Positions 7,266 through 16,110 of a stretch of DNA of 64,000 bases are shown here, in pieces. Source of the DNA: UBA952 sp044361535 (lineage in GTDB: Bacteria; Bacteroidota; Bacteroidia; Flavobacteriales_D; Crocinitomicaceae); NCBI GenBank assembly GCA_044361535.1, contig JBIKIQ010000001.1, positions 1-64,000 of the forward strand, in the 5' to 3' direction. A program made the translations under genes and the position numbers. The notes beneath the pieces are model-generated. The model made no database searches. It saw nothing but the letters and a program-made list of their open reading frames with translations, and was not told the origin of the DNA. The first letter of the stretch is position 1. Every line of letters begins with the position of its first letter.

Positions 7266-8523
7266 CGTATTGCTGCTTTTCTTTAAATAGGTTTTTTGGT
7301 TTTATGAATCGAACGAAAAGAAAAAATAGCATTAAACAGCTTGCCCCCATTAAAAAACCTGACCAAAAAAACGAAGGTATATTGGAAGAAAAAACCTCAG
7401 ATGCTGTTGTTTCTTCCTTAAAATAATCAATCAAGTTTTCTTGTTCATCCTTATTTTTTAGCAGAAACTCAGCTTGTTTTGATTTCACATCTATGAATTG
7501 CTGATAATATTCAATTTCTTTATCTTTATTTTTTTTCGCTTTTTGAACCTCAACTAAGACCTCTAAGAAATCAATTTGGTCGGTAAATAAATTATATTCT
7601 TTTGCAAGTTGAAGACCTTTTAAATAATAATTTTCAGCCTCAAAATAGTTACCTACAAAATATTCAACGGATCCTAAGTTGTAATAGCTTTCAAGTATTC
7701 CTTTTCGATGATTGCTTTTTTTTCGAAGGGAAAGCGACTCATTGAAATTACTTTTAGCTTTGTCAAAATCTTCTTTTGCCGCGTAAAACGCTCCAAAGTT
7801 TGAGTGAATTTGGGCGCGAGCAGAAATATTTGTATTTGATTTAATAGCATTCAAACTTTTTGTAAGATATTCTTCGGCCAATTCTACTTTCTTTTCATTT
7901 AATGCTAAATCACTTAAAAAACCATAAGCTGAAGCAACTGATTCCATCTTTTTTCTTTTTTTGCATTCTTGTAGGTAGTGATTTGCAATTCCTTTGGCTT
8001 TGTCCTTTAAATCCAACTTATCGTATGTTTTTGCTAAATTCAGTTCAGCTAAAAATAGATGAGTATCATCCGGAGATTCTTTACCACTTTTTAGAGATAA
8101 CTTGAAAAAAGATTCAGCAGAATGATAATCACCTTTTAAGAAGTTAGAAATCCCAAGTTCATTGAAATCTTCAGTTACATTTGCCAGATCTCCATTTTTT
8201 CTATGGTAATCAAGTGCTTTTTTAAGTGCAATTTCTCCATTTACAAAATCACCATTACGTACGAGGTAGCAACCTAAAATACGTTGTGAAAAGATTTTTA
8301 GTGGTTCGCTATTTTTTTTAATGCCAAATTCTTGGGTATTGATTGCCAGTTGTTTTAATGAATCGGAGTTGTTTTTCAAATAATACTCCCACAATTCATG
8401 GGCGTGTAACAACTTTTTCGTTGCATCAGAAGTTTGTGCAAATTCGGTAAACGAAACCTGCGAAAAACCTTGTGAGAATACAATCATAAAGATTGCTGTT
8501 AAGAATTTATGTGCAAAATTCAT
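7258..8523 (-). CDS. Periplasmic TPR protein with C-terminal membrane anchor
   Basis: A 421-aa protein beginning with a signal peptide (MNFAHKFLTAIF, cleavage after FSQ). It continues as about six tetratricopeptide repeats over residues about 60-340, with units such as DFNELGISNFLKGDYHSAES and YYNLGSVEYFVGNYFEAENY. A charged helical stretch follows, then one transmembrane helix (FWSGFLMGASCLMLFFLFV) and a short basic cytoplasmic tail. This layout resembles the sensor half of Bacteroidota TPR histidine kinases, but no kinase or DNA-binding domain follows. The frame is open 29 codons further upstream; the ATG at 8523 is chosen because it begins the signal peptide. Its 3' end overlaps trmH. Confidence 0.72.
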   Translation of the reverse strand: MNFAHKFLTAIFMIVFSQGFSQVSFTEFAQTSDATKKLLHAHELWEYYLKNNSDSLKQLAINTQEFGIKKNSEPLKIFSQRILGCYLVRNGDFVNGEIALKKALDYHRKNGDLANVTEDFNELGISNFLKGDYHSAESFFKLSLKSGKESPDDTHLFLAELNLAKTYDKLDLKDKAKGIANHYLQECKKRKKMESVASAYGFLSDLALNEKKVELAEEYLTKSLNAIKSNTNISARAQIHSNFGAFYAAKEDFDKAKSNFNESLSLRKKSNHRKGILESYYNLGSVEYFVGNYFEAENYYLKGLQLAKEYNLFTDQIDFLEVLVEVQKAKKNKDKEIEYYQQFIDVKSKQAEFLLKNKDEQENLIDYFKEETTASEVFSSNIPSFFWSGFLMGASCLMLFFLFVRFIKPKNLFKEKQQYDE

Positions 8524-8632
8524 AGATGGTAAAATTACATATTTAACCTGAGTTCGGTATAGTTGATAAAACTTTGACAGAATTCTTATCCCGAATTTAA
8601 GTAAGACCAAACTATTTATACCTTGTTCTGTT

Positions 8633-8640
8633 TATTTTTG
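8633..8640 (+). promoter_or_regulatory. Putative -7 promoter box for uvrA
   Basis: TATTTTTG matches TAnnTTTG and ends only 7 bases before the uvrA ATG, which would give a nearly leaderless mRNA. No -33 box is evident. Confidence 0.35.
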
Positions 8641-8647
8641 TAAGAAG

Positions 8648-11431
8648 ATGAAGCAAAAAGTTATAGAAATTAAAGGCGCTAGAGTTAACAATCTGAAAAA
8701 CATTGATGTTACTATTCCGCACGGTAAAATAACTGTTATCACGGGCTTGTCTGGATCTGGTAAATCTTCACTGGCTTTTGATACGTTGTATGCTGAAGGT
8801 CAAAGACGTTACATTGAAAGTTTATCATCCTATGCGCGCCAATTTTTAGGTAAATTAGATAAGCCAGAAACTGATTATATCAAAGGAATTGCTCCTGCAA
8901 TTGCCATTCAACAAAAAGTAATTTCTAATAATCCACGTTCAACCGTTGGAACTACGACAGAAATCTATGATTATTTGAAACTTTTATTTGCACGCATTGG
9001 AAAAACGTATTCTCCAATTTCGGGAAGTGAAGTTAAAAAACATACGGTTTCTGACGTCGTTGATTTTTTGAAATCTTTCAACGATAATGAGAAAGCGGTA
9101 ATAATTTGTCAAGTTTCTATTGGTACTGTCATTGAGAATAGGAAACTCTTAGAGAAATTAAAGTTACAAGGGTTTCTGCGAATTCTTCAAAATTCAAATT
9201 TAGTTGAAATAAGCGAAGTGTTAAAAAATGATGAGATTGATTTAACTGATACTTTTCTTGTTATTGATAGGATATCTATTGATTTTAGTAATGAGGACAA
9301 TTATATTAGGTATGCTGATTCCATTCAGATTGCTTTTGCTGAAGGAAATGGTGAATGTGGTATTTATCGACTTTCCGATGCCACAACACAGTGGTTTAAT
9401 AATCGATTTGAACTAGATGGCATTGAATTTCAAGAGCCTAATGAACATTTTTTTACTTTTAATAATCCCTTTGGTGCTTGTAAACTTTGTGAGGGTTATG
9501 GTCAAATTATCGGAATTGATGAGGATTTAGTAATTCCTAATAAAAGCTTAAGTGTATTTGAAGGTGCAATTGTTCCTTGGAAAGGAGAAGCAATGGGTGA
9601 ATATTTAAAGGAGATAATTTACAATGCTTCAAAATTTGATTTCCCTATTCATAGACCTGTCAATCAATTAACAGACGATCAGTATAAGCTAATTTGGTCT
9701 GGGAATAAGTATTTTACAGGATTGAATCCGTTTTTTAAATTCATTGAAAGTCAAACTTATAAAATTCAATATCGTGTTTTGTTATCGCGTTATAGAGGTA
9801 AAACAGATTGTCCTGATTGTCAAGGAACGCGCTTGAGAAAAGATGCTGGATATGTAAAAATTGATGGTAAATCAATTTCTGATGTTGTGTTGATGCCACT
9901 GAATGAGAGTTTGTATTTCTTCGAGAATTTGAAGTTGAGTTCTTATGAAAAAGCGGTTTCAAAGCGAATTTTACCAGAAATAATTGGCAGACTTACTGTT
10001 TTAATGGACGTAGGATTGAGTTATTTGACGTTGAATAGGAAATCCAATTCACTCTCTGGTGGCGAATCTCAGCGTATTAATTTAGCGACATCATTGGGGA
10101 GTAGTTTAATTGGCTCTATGTATGTTTTAGATGAACCTTCAATTGGACTTCACCCGAGAGATACTTCAAATTTGATTCGTGTTTTAGAAAAATTACGCGA
10201 TGTTGGCAATACGGTTATTATTGTTGAGCATGAGGAAGAAATTATGAAAGCTGCTGATCAATTGATTGATATTGGTCCAATGGCTGGGAGTTATGGAGGA
10301 GAAATTGTATTTAATGGAAAATTCTCTGAATTAGGAAATGCAACACAGAGTTTAACGGCAAAGTATTTAATCGGCGAATCGGAAATTCCATTACCTAAAA
10401 AGAGAAGAAAATCCAGTAATAAGATTGTCGTTAAAGGAGCAACACAGCATAATCTAAAGACGATTGATGTTGAAATACCATTGAATTCACTGGTTTGCAT
10501 TACCGGTGTTTCGGGAAGTGGGAAATCAACCTTAATAAAGGAAATTGTATATCCAGCCATTAAAAAAGAATTAGGGCTTACAAGTGAAACCTTGGGCAAG
10601 TTTATGGAATTGTCAGGTGATTTGAAGAATATTAAGGCTGTTGAATTTATTGATCAAAATCCAATTGGAAAATCATCGCGTAGTAATCCAATTACATACG
10701 TGAAGGCTTTTGATGAAATACGTGATTTGTTTTCGAGGCAACAATTGGCTAAAATGCGAGGCTATAAACCTGGATTTTTTAGTTTTAATGTGGAGGGCGG
10801 AAGGTGTGAAATGTGCGAAGGAGAAGGAAAAATCACAGTTAGTATGCAATTCATGGCAGATATTCAGTTGCCATGTGAGTCGTGTGAAGGAAAACGATTT
10901 AAAACAGAAACACTTGAGGTACTTTATCGAAATAAATCAATTTCAGATATTTTAGATTTGACAATAGCAGAGGCACTTGATTTTTTTAAGGAAATAGAGG
11001 GGAAATTAGAAGAAAAAATCGTTGCTAAAATTACTCCGCTCGTAGAGGTTGGACTTGGCTATCTTCAAGTAGGTCAATCGTCAAGCACAATGAGTGGGGG
11101 AGAGACGCAACGCATTAAATTAGCCTCATTTTTAAGCAAAGGTAAAGAACAAGTTTCAACTTTGTTTATTTTTGACGAACCTACGACTGGTCTTCATTTT
11201 CACGATATTTCAAAATTACTTATTGCTTTTAATGCTTTGATTGACCAAGGTCACAGCATACTTGTAATTGAGCATAACATGGAAGTAATCAAATGCGCAG
11301 ATAGAATTATTGATCTAGGTCCTGATGGCGGAAAAAATGGCGGCTATTTGCTTTTTAATGGCACGCCAGAGGAATTTATTAAGGTAAAAGATAACTCTAC
11401 TGCTACCTATTTAAAGGAAAAATTAAAATAA
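8648..11431 (+). CDS. uvrA: Excinuclease ABC subunit A
   Basis: UvrA is the damage-sensing ATPase of nucleotide excision repair; it loads UvrB at lesions. The 927-aa protein has two ABC ATPase halves. The first Walker A is GLSGSGKSS (33-41) with the signature LSGGESQRINLATSL; the second Walker A is GVSGSGKST, with MSGGETQRIKLASFL and FIFDEPTTGLHFHD. Two zinc-finger modules are visible as CKLCEGYG...CPDCQGTR and CEMCEGEG...CESCEGKRF. The usual N-terminal motif RRYIESLSSYARQFLG is present. Length is slightly below the typical 940. It is a single gene transcribed divergently from the TPR-trmH pair. Confidence 0.97.
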   Translation: MKQKVIEIKGARVNNLKNIDVTIPHGKITVITGLSGSGKSSLAFDTLYAEGQRRYIESLSSYARQFLGKLDKPETDYIKGIAPAIAIQQKVISNNPRSTVGTTTEIYDYLKLLFARIGKTYSPISGSEVKKHTVSDVVDFLKSFNDNEKAVIICQVSIGTVIENRKLLEKLKLQGFLRILQNSNLVEISEVLKNDEIDLTDTFLVIDRISIDFSNEDNYIRYADSIQIAFAEGNGECGIYRLSDATTQWFNNRFELDGIEFQEPNEHFFTFNNPFGACKLCEGYGQIIGIDEDLVIPNKSLSVFEGAIVPWKGEAMGEYLKEIIYNASKFDFPIHRPVNQLTDDQYKLIWSGNKYFTGLNPFFKFIESQTYKIQYRVLLSRYRGKTDCPDCQGTRLRKDAGYVKIDGKSISDVVLMPLNESLYFFENLKLSSYEKAVSKRILPEIIGRLTVLMDVGLSYLTLNRKSNSLSGGESQRINLATSLGSSLIGSMYVLDEPSIGLHPRDTSNLIRVLEKLRDVGNTVIIVEHEEEIMKAADQLIDIGPMAGSYGGEIVFNGKFSELGNATQSLTAKYLIGESEIPLPKKRRKSSNKIVVKGATQHNLKTIDVEIPLNSLVCITGVSGSGKSTLIKEIVYPAIKKELGLTSETLGKFMELSGDLKNIKAVEFIDQNPIGKSSRSNPITYVKAFDEIRDLFSRQQLAKMRGYKPGFFSFNVEGGRCEMCEGEGKITVSMQFMADIQLPCESCEGKRFKTETLEVLYRNKSISDILDLTIAEALDFFKEIEGKLEEKIVAKITPLVEVGLGYLQVGQSSSTMSGGETQRIKLASFLSKGKEQVSTLFIFDEPTTGLHFHDISKLLIAFNALIDQGHSILVIEHNMEVIKCADRIIDLGPDGGKNGGYLLFNGTPEEFIKVKDNSTATYLKEKLK

Positions 11432-11449
11432 ATAACTAAAATTAAATTA

Positions 11450-12166
11450 TCAGAAAGCTAACTTTTCGTCCGTCAAAATTGATTTAACTTCGTCAGCAAC
11501 ACTTTTTCTTAAATCAATTTTTACTTTCCTTGGAGCACGATCACCTAATTCTCCAATTTCCTCACAATGATGGATAGAGTATTTTCTGTTATCCCATCTA
11601 TAAGAACAATAAAAAACAGTTTTCTTTGAATCCCTAAATCTCAATAACATTTCATAATAACCACTTGTTTTTGATTTCCTTAGCTCTACTAAATTTGCTT
11701 TAAAACGATTAACTTGTACTAATTTTCCCTTTTCCCTTTCGAATACAAAAAGCCTTCTTTGTGTAAAAAATGAATTTGAATCTTTAAATGCTCTTGAATT
11801 TACGAGTAAAATAAATCCATCTGAAAGTTTTTTTTCAATATTTAATTTAAAGAATTTAAAGAAACTTGGTGAACATGGTAATTTGTAACCATCAATTAAG
11901 GTGTCACACATTCCAATTTCTTCAAGTAGTTTTTGTTCAATACCCTCATTAAATTTATTTTCACTAAATTTTTCTATTTCAATGAACAGAGTGTCTTTTT
12001 CTTTATTGTTTTCACCACTATTTTTTTGGTTATTAGTATCATCCGAATCTGATTTAATCAAATAAAAAAATATAAATAAAGCTATTGATAAAATCAAAAC
12101 AGAACCCAAAATGAGCACATTTTTCTTTACTAATAATTTTTTGAGCCTATCAAATTTTACGTTCAT
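11450..12166 (-). CDS. Hypothetical membrane-anchored protein
   Basis: A 238-aa protein of unknown function. A basic N-terminus (FDRLKKLLVKK) is followed by one transmembrane helix (about 16-37) and a charged Asn/Lys/Asp-rich linker, so the remaining about 170 residues probably face the periplasm. That domain is alpha/beta-like with four scattered cysteines and no motif I recognise. The ATG at 12166 has the expected N-in orientation. The gene is isolated, convergent with uvrA and separated from the HMG-CoA lyase gene by about 75 bases. Confidence 0.62.
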   Translation of the reverse strand: MNVKFDRLKKLLVKKNVLILGSVLILSIALFIFFYLIKSDSDDTNNQKNSGENNKEKDTLFIEIEKFSENKFNEGIEQKLLEEIGMCDTLIDGYKLPCSPSFFKFFKLNIEKKLSDGFILLVNSRAFKDSNSFFTQRRLFVFEREKGKLVQVNRFKANLVELRKSKTSGYYEMLLRFRDSKKTVFYCSYRWDNRKYSIHHCEEIGELGDRAPRKVKIDLRKSVADEVKSILTDEKLAF

Positions 12167-12242
12167 TTTTTAGATGATAATGTTAATTATAAGAAAAAGC
12201 ACATTAATTTTAGTTTTAACAATAATAAAACGCAAAGTTACA

Positions 12243-13100
12243 TCAAAAGATTGAAGTAGAAACTTGCATAGCTTTTTCAAATTCTTTTGAATCCACGGAT
12301 GTTGGAATCGAGTTTTTTCTAAAATAATCCAGCATAATTTCAGTGGGCATATTTCCCGTTAAGACATCTTTAGCCATTGGACAACCTCCAAAACCTCGAA
12401 TAGCACTATCAAAGCGTCTGCAGCCTGCCGTGTAGGCAATATCAATAATTTCTCTTGCATTATCAGGTCGGACATGCATATGTGCACCAAATTCAATTTT
12501 GGGTAATTCAGGTATTAACGTATTAAATAAAAAGGTTATGTCTTCTTTTTTTGCTGAACCAATGGTGTCAGAAATAGCAATGATTTCTATGCCAAATAAA
12601 TCGACCAATCTTTCAGTCCATTTTAGCACAAGATCCGGACTCCAATGTTCACCGTATGGATTGCCAAATCCCATTGAAAGATAAATAACCAATTTTTTAC
12701 CTGAAAGGACTGATTTATTTTGAATGAATTCTACCCTTTTTAAGGTTTCCTCAATCGTAGAATTTGTATTTCTTCTTTGAAATTCATCTGAAACTGAAAA
12801 AGGATAACCGAGATAGTTTATTTCCTCAAATGAACATGCTTCTTCAGCACCGCGTTCATTTGCTATTATTGCCAAAAGTTTTGATTTAGAATTGCTTAAA
12901 TCTAGTTTTGACAAAACATCAGCCGTATCCCTCATTTGAGGAATAGCTTTTGGAGAAACAAAACTTCCAAAATCAATGGTGTCAAAACCACATTGAAGTA
13001 AATGATTTATGTAGCGTACTTTTTGTTCAGTAGGAATAAATTCAATCATTCCTTGCATGGCATCTCGTGGACACTCAATAATTTTAAGCTCCTTTTTCAC
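12243..13100 (-). CDS. Hydroxymethylglutaryl-CoA lyase
   Basis: A TIM-barrel lyase of the HMGL-like family that splits HMG-CoA into acetoacetate and acetyl-CoA, the last step of leucine catabolism. IIECPRDAMQG at the N-terminus carries the Arg and Asp that bind substrate and metal. FDTIDFGSFVSPKAIPQM, the metal ligands H207 and H209 (GAHMHVRPDN) and the catalytic cysteine C240 in RGFGGCPMAKD are all visible. At 285 aa it is close to the family length (about 300). It overlaps the 3' end of pyrD by 17 bp, so it is probably cotranscribed. No other leucine-degradation gene lies nearby. Confidence 0.9.
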   Translation of the reverse strand: MKKELKIIECPRDAMQGMIEFIPTEQKVRYINHLLQCGFDTIDFGSFVSPKAIPQMRDTADVLSKLDLSNSKSKLLAIIANERGAEEACSFEEINYLGYPFSVSDEFQRRNTNSTIEETLKRVEFIQNKSVLSGKKLVIYLSMGFGNPYGEHWSPDLVLKWTERLVDLFGIEIIAISDTIGSAKKEDITFLFNTLIPELPKIEFGAHMHVRPDNAREIIDIAYTAGCRRFDSAIRGFGGCPMAKDVLTGNMPTEIMLDYFRKNSIPTSVDSKEFEKAMQVSTSIF

Positions 13101-14154
13101 TTTTTTGTCTTAGGATTTCATGGTTAATTCCCTTAATTAAAGAGGGACCTTCGTATACAAAACCTGTGTATAATTGAATCAATGAAGCTCCGGCATTTAA
13201 TTTATCAATAGCATCACTTGGAGAGTGGATTCCGCCAACACCAATAATGGGGATAGCTCCTTTTGTTTTTTGATGAATATAACGAATAATTTCAGTCGAT
13301 TTCTGAGTTAATGGTTTACCTGAAAGTCCACCTGCGCCAATATTTTCTAGTAAGTTATTATCTATCTTTAAATTTGATCGATCTAGTGTTGTATTAGTAG
13401 CTACAATGCCATCTAAATTACAAGTTTGAACTACCTCAATCACATCATTCAGTTCATTTGAATTTAAATCAGGGGCAATTTTAAGAAGAATTGCTTTTTT
13501 GATAGGCATTTTAGCATTTTCAATTTGTAGCAATGACAGTAATTGAGTTAGCGGTTCTTTTTCTTGTAAGGCTCGAAGATTAGGGGTGTTTGGGGAAGAT
13601 ACATTGACAACAAAATAATCTACATACGGATAAAGTGCTTTGAAACAAGCAATATAATCGTCATTGGCATTTGCGTTCGTAGTAATTTTATTTTTGCCAA
13701 TATTACCACCAATTATAATGGGTGTTTTTCTTTTTTTTAAATTTTTGATGGCTTCCTCAATTCCACCATTATTAAATCCCATTCTATTAATAATCGCATT
13801 ATCAGATTTTAAGCGAAACAAGCGTGGTTTAGGATTTCCGTCTTGTGCTTTCGGAGTAATGGTTCCTATTTCAATAAATCCAAAGCCAAGGTGTGAAAAG
13901 TTATTGTAGAATGATGCATTTTTGTCAAATCCAGCCGCTAATCCAACAGGGTTTTTAAATTTCAATCCAAAAACTTCCTTTTCTAGTCGTTTATCATTAA
14001 TAGAAAAGAGTGCGTTTAAAAGTTTTTTGGATCCGGGAATAAAAAGGAACAACTTCAATAAATCTGCGGCAAGATAGTGAGCCTTTTCAGCAGAAAAAAG
14101 AAAAAGTATTGATCGAACTAATTTATACAAGAAATTAAACTTTGTAGCGGCCAC
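13084..14154 (-). CDS. pyrD: Dihydroorotate dehydrogenase (quinone), class 2
   Basis: A membrane-associated FMN enzyme that oxidises dihydroorotate to orotate with quinone in pyrimidine synthesis. The N-terminal amphipathic segment (SILFLFSAEKAHYLAADLL) is the class 2 quinone-tunnel region. NPVGLAAGFDKNA, GFIEIGTITPKAQ, FVVNVSSPNTPNLR with the catalytic serine, and IGVGGIHSPSDA for phosphate binding are all present. The start shown is GTG and overlaps the upstream gene by 20 bp; a TTG at 14130 would remove the overlap and give an N-terminus (YKLVRSILF) more like homologues, so the true start may be there. Confidence 0.95.
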   Translation of the reverse strand: MAATKFNFLYKLVRSILFLFSAEKAHYLAADLLKLFLFIPGSKKLLNALFSINDKRLEKEVFGLKFKNPVGLAAGFDKNASFYNNFSHLGFGFIEIGTITPKAQDGNPKPRLFRLKSDNAIINRMGFNNGGIEEAIKNLKKRKTPIIIGGNIGKNKITTNANANDDYIACFKALYPYVDYFVVNVSSPNTPNLRALQEKEPLTQLLSLLQIENAKMPIKKAILLKIAPDLNSNELNDVIEVVQTCNLDGIVATNTTLDRSNLKIDNNLLENIGAGGLSGKPLTQKSTEIIRYIHQKTKGAIPIIGVGGIHSPSDAIDKLNAGASLIQLYTGFVYEGPSLIKGINHEILRQKSEKGA

Positions 14155-15073
14155 GAGGTTTTACAGCGCCGTTTCTAGATCTTTGACGGCCATAATCTCT
14201 AAAGGTTAAATTTTTTGTAACAATTAAATTAAGATGATAATAGGCATCCTTATGGTTAGAATCTCCTCTTTGATTACCTGGTGCAAACATAGGATCACCA
14301 ATCGCAGGATTAGAAAAATACGCACCTGTTTCTGATGGAAATGAGGCAGGGTCTGCATAAACGGTACTAACGTCATCTATGTAATCAGAGAATGTTTTCA
14401 CATAAGCAATTTCTAAACCAATTCTGTAAGTTCTTCCAACACCAACACGAAAACCAAATCCAAAGGGTACGGTTAACGTTAAAGGGCTATATGCTTTTTC
14501 TTGACCTTCTGTTTTCAGCGGTCTTAAATTGACCCAGCTTCCATCTTTAAATTGAGCTTGCGGATTAAAGTAGCATAACCCTAAACCACCAAATAAATAA
14601 TATTGCTCATTTCTATTTTTCTTAGTTCTATTTCCTGGCAAACTATATCTTGAACCAAAACGTTCTGTCGCAAAAAAGATAAATTCAAGCCTTTGTTGTA
14701 TTTCAACTGCAAAAGACCTAAATTGAAGACTACGAGCATTTCTCGTTGCTTCTTCACTAAATTTGTCATCGCCTTTTAGGTTAAATAAACAAATGCTAGA
14801 TGTAGTTGCAAAATAAGGATGAAAACGTTGTCTATAACCAATCCATCCAGCAAAACCTGTTGAAGGCCAATCAATATCTCTTAGACTATAATCTTGACCA
14901 ACTGAATTCGATCCTCCCAGATCGCCGTTAAATTGAGTAGTTCCCAAACCAAATTGAAGTTCTTTCTTGTTTAGAGACCAATTTTTTTGAGAATTAAAAT
15001 TTGTATGTTGCCCCCAAAAATTCCCTATACAAAAGAAAAGAAGAGTAATGACAGAAAAGTAATTTAACTTCAT
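14135..15073 (-). CDS. DUF6089-like outer-membrane beta-barrel protein
   Basis: A 312-aa protein with a signal peptide (MKLNYFSVITLLFF, cleavage after FWGQ) and an N-terminal ELQFGLGTTQFNGDLGG segment typical of the DUF6089 family in Bacteroidota, thought to be small outer-membrane beta-barrels. The rest alternates aromatic beta-strand-like segments (YYLFGGLGLCYF, PFGFGFRVGVGRTYRIGLEIAYV) and Gly/Asn-rich turns. It ends in a basic tail (RQRSRNGAVKPRGRYKV). The ATG at 15073 begins the signal peptide. It heads a likely three-gene unit with pyrD and the HMG-CoA lyase. The function is unknown. Confidence 0.72.
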   Translation of the reverse strand: MKLNYFSVITLLFFCIGNFWGQHTNFNSQKNWSLNKKELQFGLGTTQFNGDLGGSNSVGQDYSLRDIDWPSTGFAGWIGYRQRFHPYFATTSSICLFNLKGDDKFSEEATRNARSLQFRSFAVEIQQRLEFIFFATERFGSRYSLPGNRTKKNRNEQYYLFGGLGLCYFNPQAQFKDGSWVNLRPLKTEGQEKAYSPLTLTVPFGFGFRVGVGRTYRIGLEIAYVKTFSDYIDDVSTVYADPASFPSETGAYFSNPAIGDPMFAPGNQRGDSNHKDAYYHLNLIVTKNLTFRDYGRQRSRNGAVKPRGRYKV

Positions 15074-15182
15074 AAAATGAACCAATTAGGTGTTTGGATA
15101 CGAAATTAAATTAAATTGTGTAATTAATCCAACTTTTTGACTAAAATTTTATCAAAAAGTAGATATTTTACGAAAACAGCAC

Positions 15183-15365
15183 TTAATTTATAAAAGTAAA
15201 GAATAGTAAACTTGATAAGCCCACAACTCCATAAAACCAGGGGCTTCTGAAAATCGTAGGCTTTTTCTTGTGGTATTCTTTCAAAACTTTTGAAAAATTT
15301 TGTTTTGCATAAATTTCATTTTTTGATGGTTCTATTCCATCTACAATAATTTTAATCTTTTGCAT
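15183..15365 (-). CDS. Small single-pass membrane protein coupled to an ECF sigma factor
   Basis: A 60-aa protein. Residues about 1-40 are basic and cytoplasmic-like (MQKIKIIVDGIEPSKNEIYA ...), followed by one C-terminal transmembrane helix (WFYGVVGLSSLLFFTF). Its ATG lies one base after the sigma-factor stop codon, so it is translationally coupled. Position and topology suggest an anti-sigma factor or a truncated one, because normal anti-sigma factors continue into a periplasmic domain. No zinc-binding HxxxCxxC motif is present. No family was recognised. Confidence 0.6.
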   Translation of the reverse strand: MQKIKIIVDGIEPSKNEIYAKQNFSKVLKEYHKKKPTIFRSPWFYGVVGLSSLLFFTFIN

Positions 15366-15366
15366 A

Positions 15367-15936
15367 TCACTCCAGTTTATTAAAAAGTTGTTTAAGTTTA
15401 TTAACAGCACGAAATGTTTTTACTTTCGCATTATTTTCAGTCATGTCTAATAAGTCTCCCATTTCACGAAATGATCTTTTTTCAAAGAAACGCATTTCAA
15501 TTAGTTCAAGCTGGTCAGCTTTAAGACGTGTCAAGGTGCTCAATAGTTTGCTTCTATTTAATTCAGAATCATTTTCCACCATTTCTTCCATCATTTGACC
15601 GATGATTACTTTGTCCAAACGAACTGTACGTTCTCCTTTTTTATCACGAAAAGCCTGATTTAATTCACTTTTGGCAATTCTAAACAACCAAGAAGAAAAT
15701 GGTATACCCCGAAATTCATACTTATGAAGATTCGCAAGCGCTTTCACAAAAACCATTGACGTTACATCTTCAACAGTATCTAGGTCATCCATTCGCTTAT
15801 AAACATAGCGAAAAATTGGTTCGTAATATTTGCGATACAAAGGACCAAATTTTTCTGGATTTTTTTTCGCTTTTTCGATTTGAATACGCTCTTCTTCCAG
15901 AAGAACGCTATTCATGTGATACATTGAATTTAACAT
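15367..15936 (-). CDS. ECF-type RNA polymerase sigma factor
   Basis: A 189-aa sigma-70 family protein with region 2 at about 25-100 (FGPLYRKYYEPIFRYVYKRM ... FSSWLFRIAKSELNQAFRD) and region 4 at about 130-186 (LIEMRFFEKRSFREMGDLL, then NNAKVKTFRAVNKL, a helix-turn-helix for -35 recognition). ECF factors direct transcription of envelope-stress or signal-specific regulons and are usually held by an anti-sigma factor. Here the only partner is the 60-aa membrane protein one base downstream. The first ATG (15936) is used; further ATGs lie at 15924 and 15915. Confidence 0.9.
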   Translation of the reverse strand: MLNSMYHMNSVLLEEERIQIEKAKKNPEKFGPLYRKYYEPIFRYVYKRMDDLDTVEDVTSMVFVKALANLHKYEFRGIPFSSWLFRIAKSELNQAFRDKKGERTVRLDKVIIGQMMEEMVENDSELNRSKLLSTLTRLKADQLELIEMRFFEKRSFREMGDLLDMTENNAKVKTFRAVNKLKQLFNKLE

Positions 15937-16110
15937 GGTTTTGGTTTTTTTGGTTTTGGTTTAATTTCGGCTTGCAGACCGATCATGAAAAACATAACGC
16001 AACATCCTGAAAAAAATAACAAATTAATTTGGAAAAAAAGTGCTATTTTTGTTGAAAAGCTTGATGATAAAGGGTTTTGTTTGAAAAGAAAAAAATAAAT
16101 TGCTAGCAAA

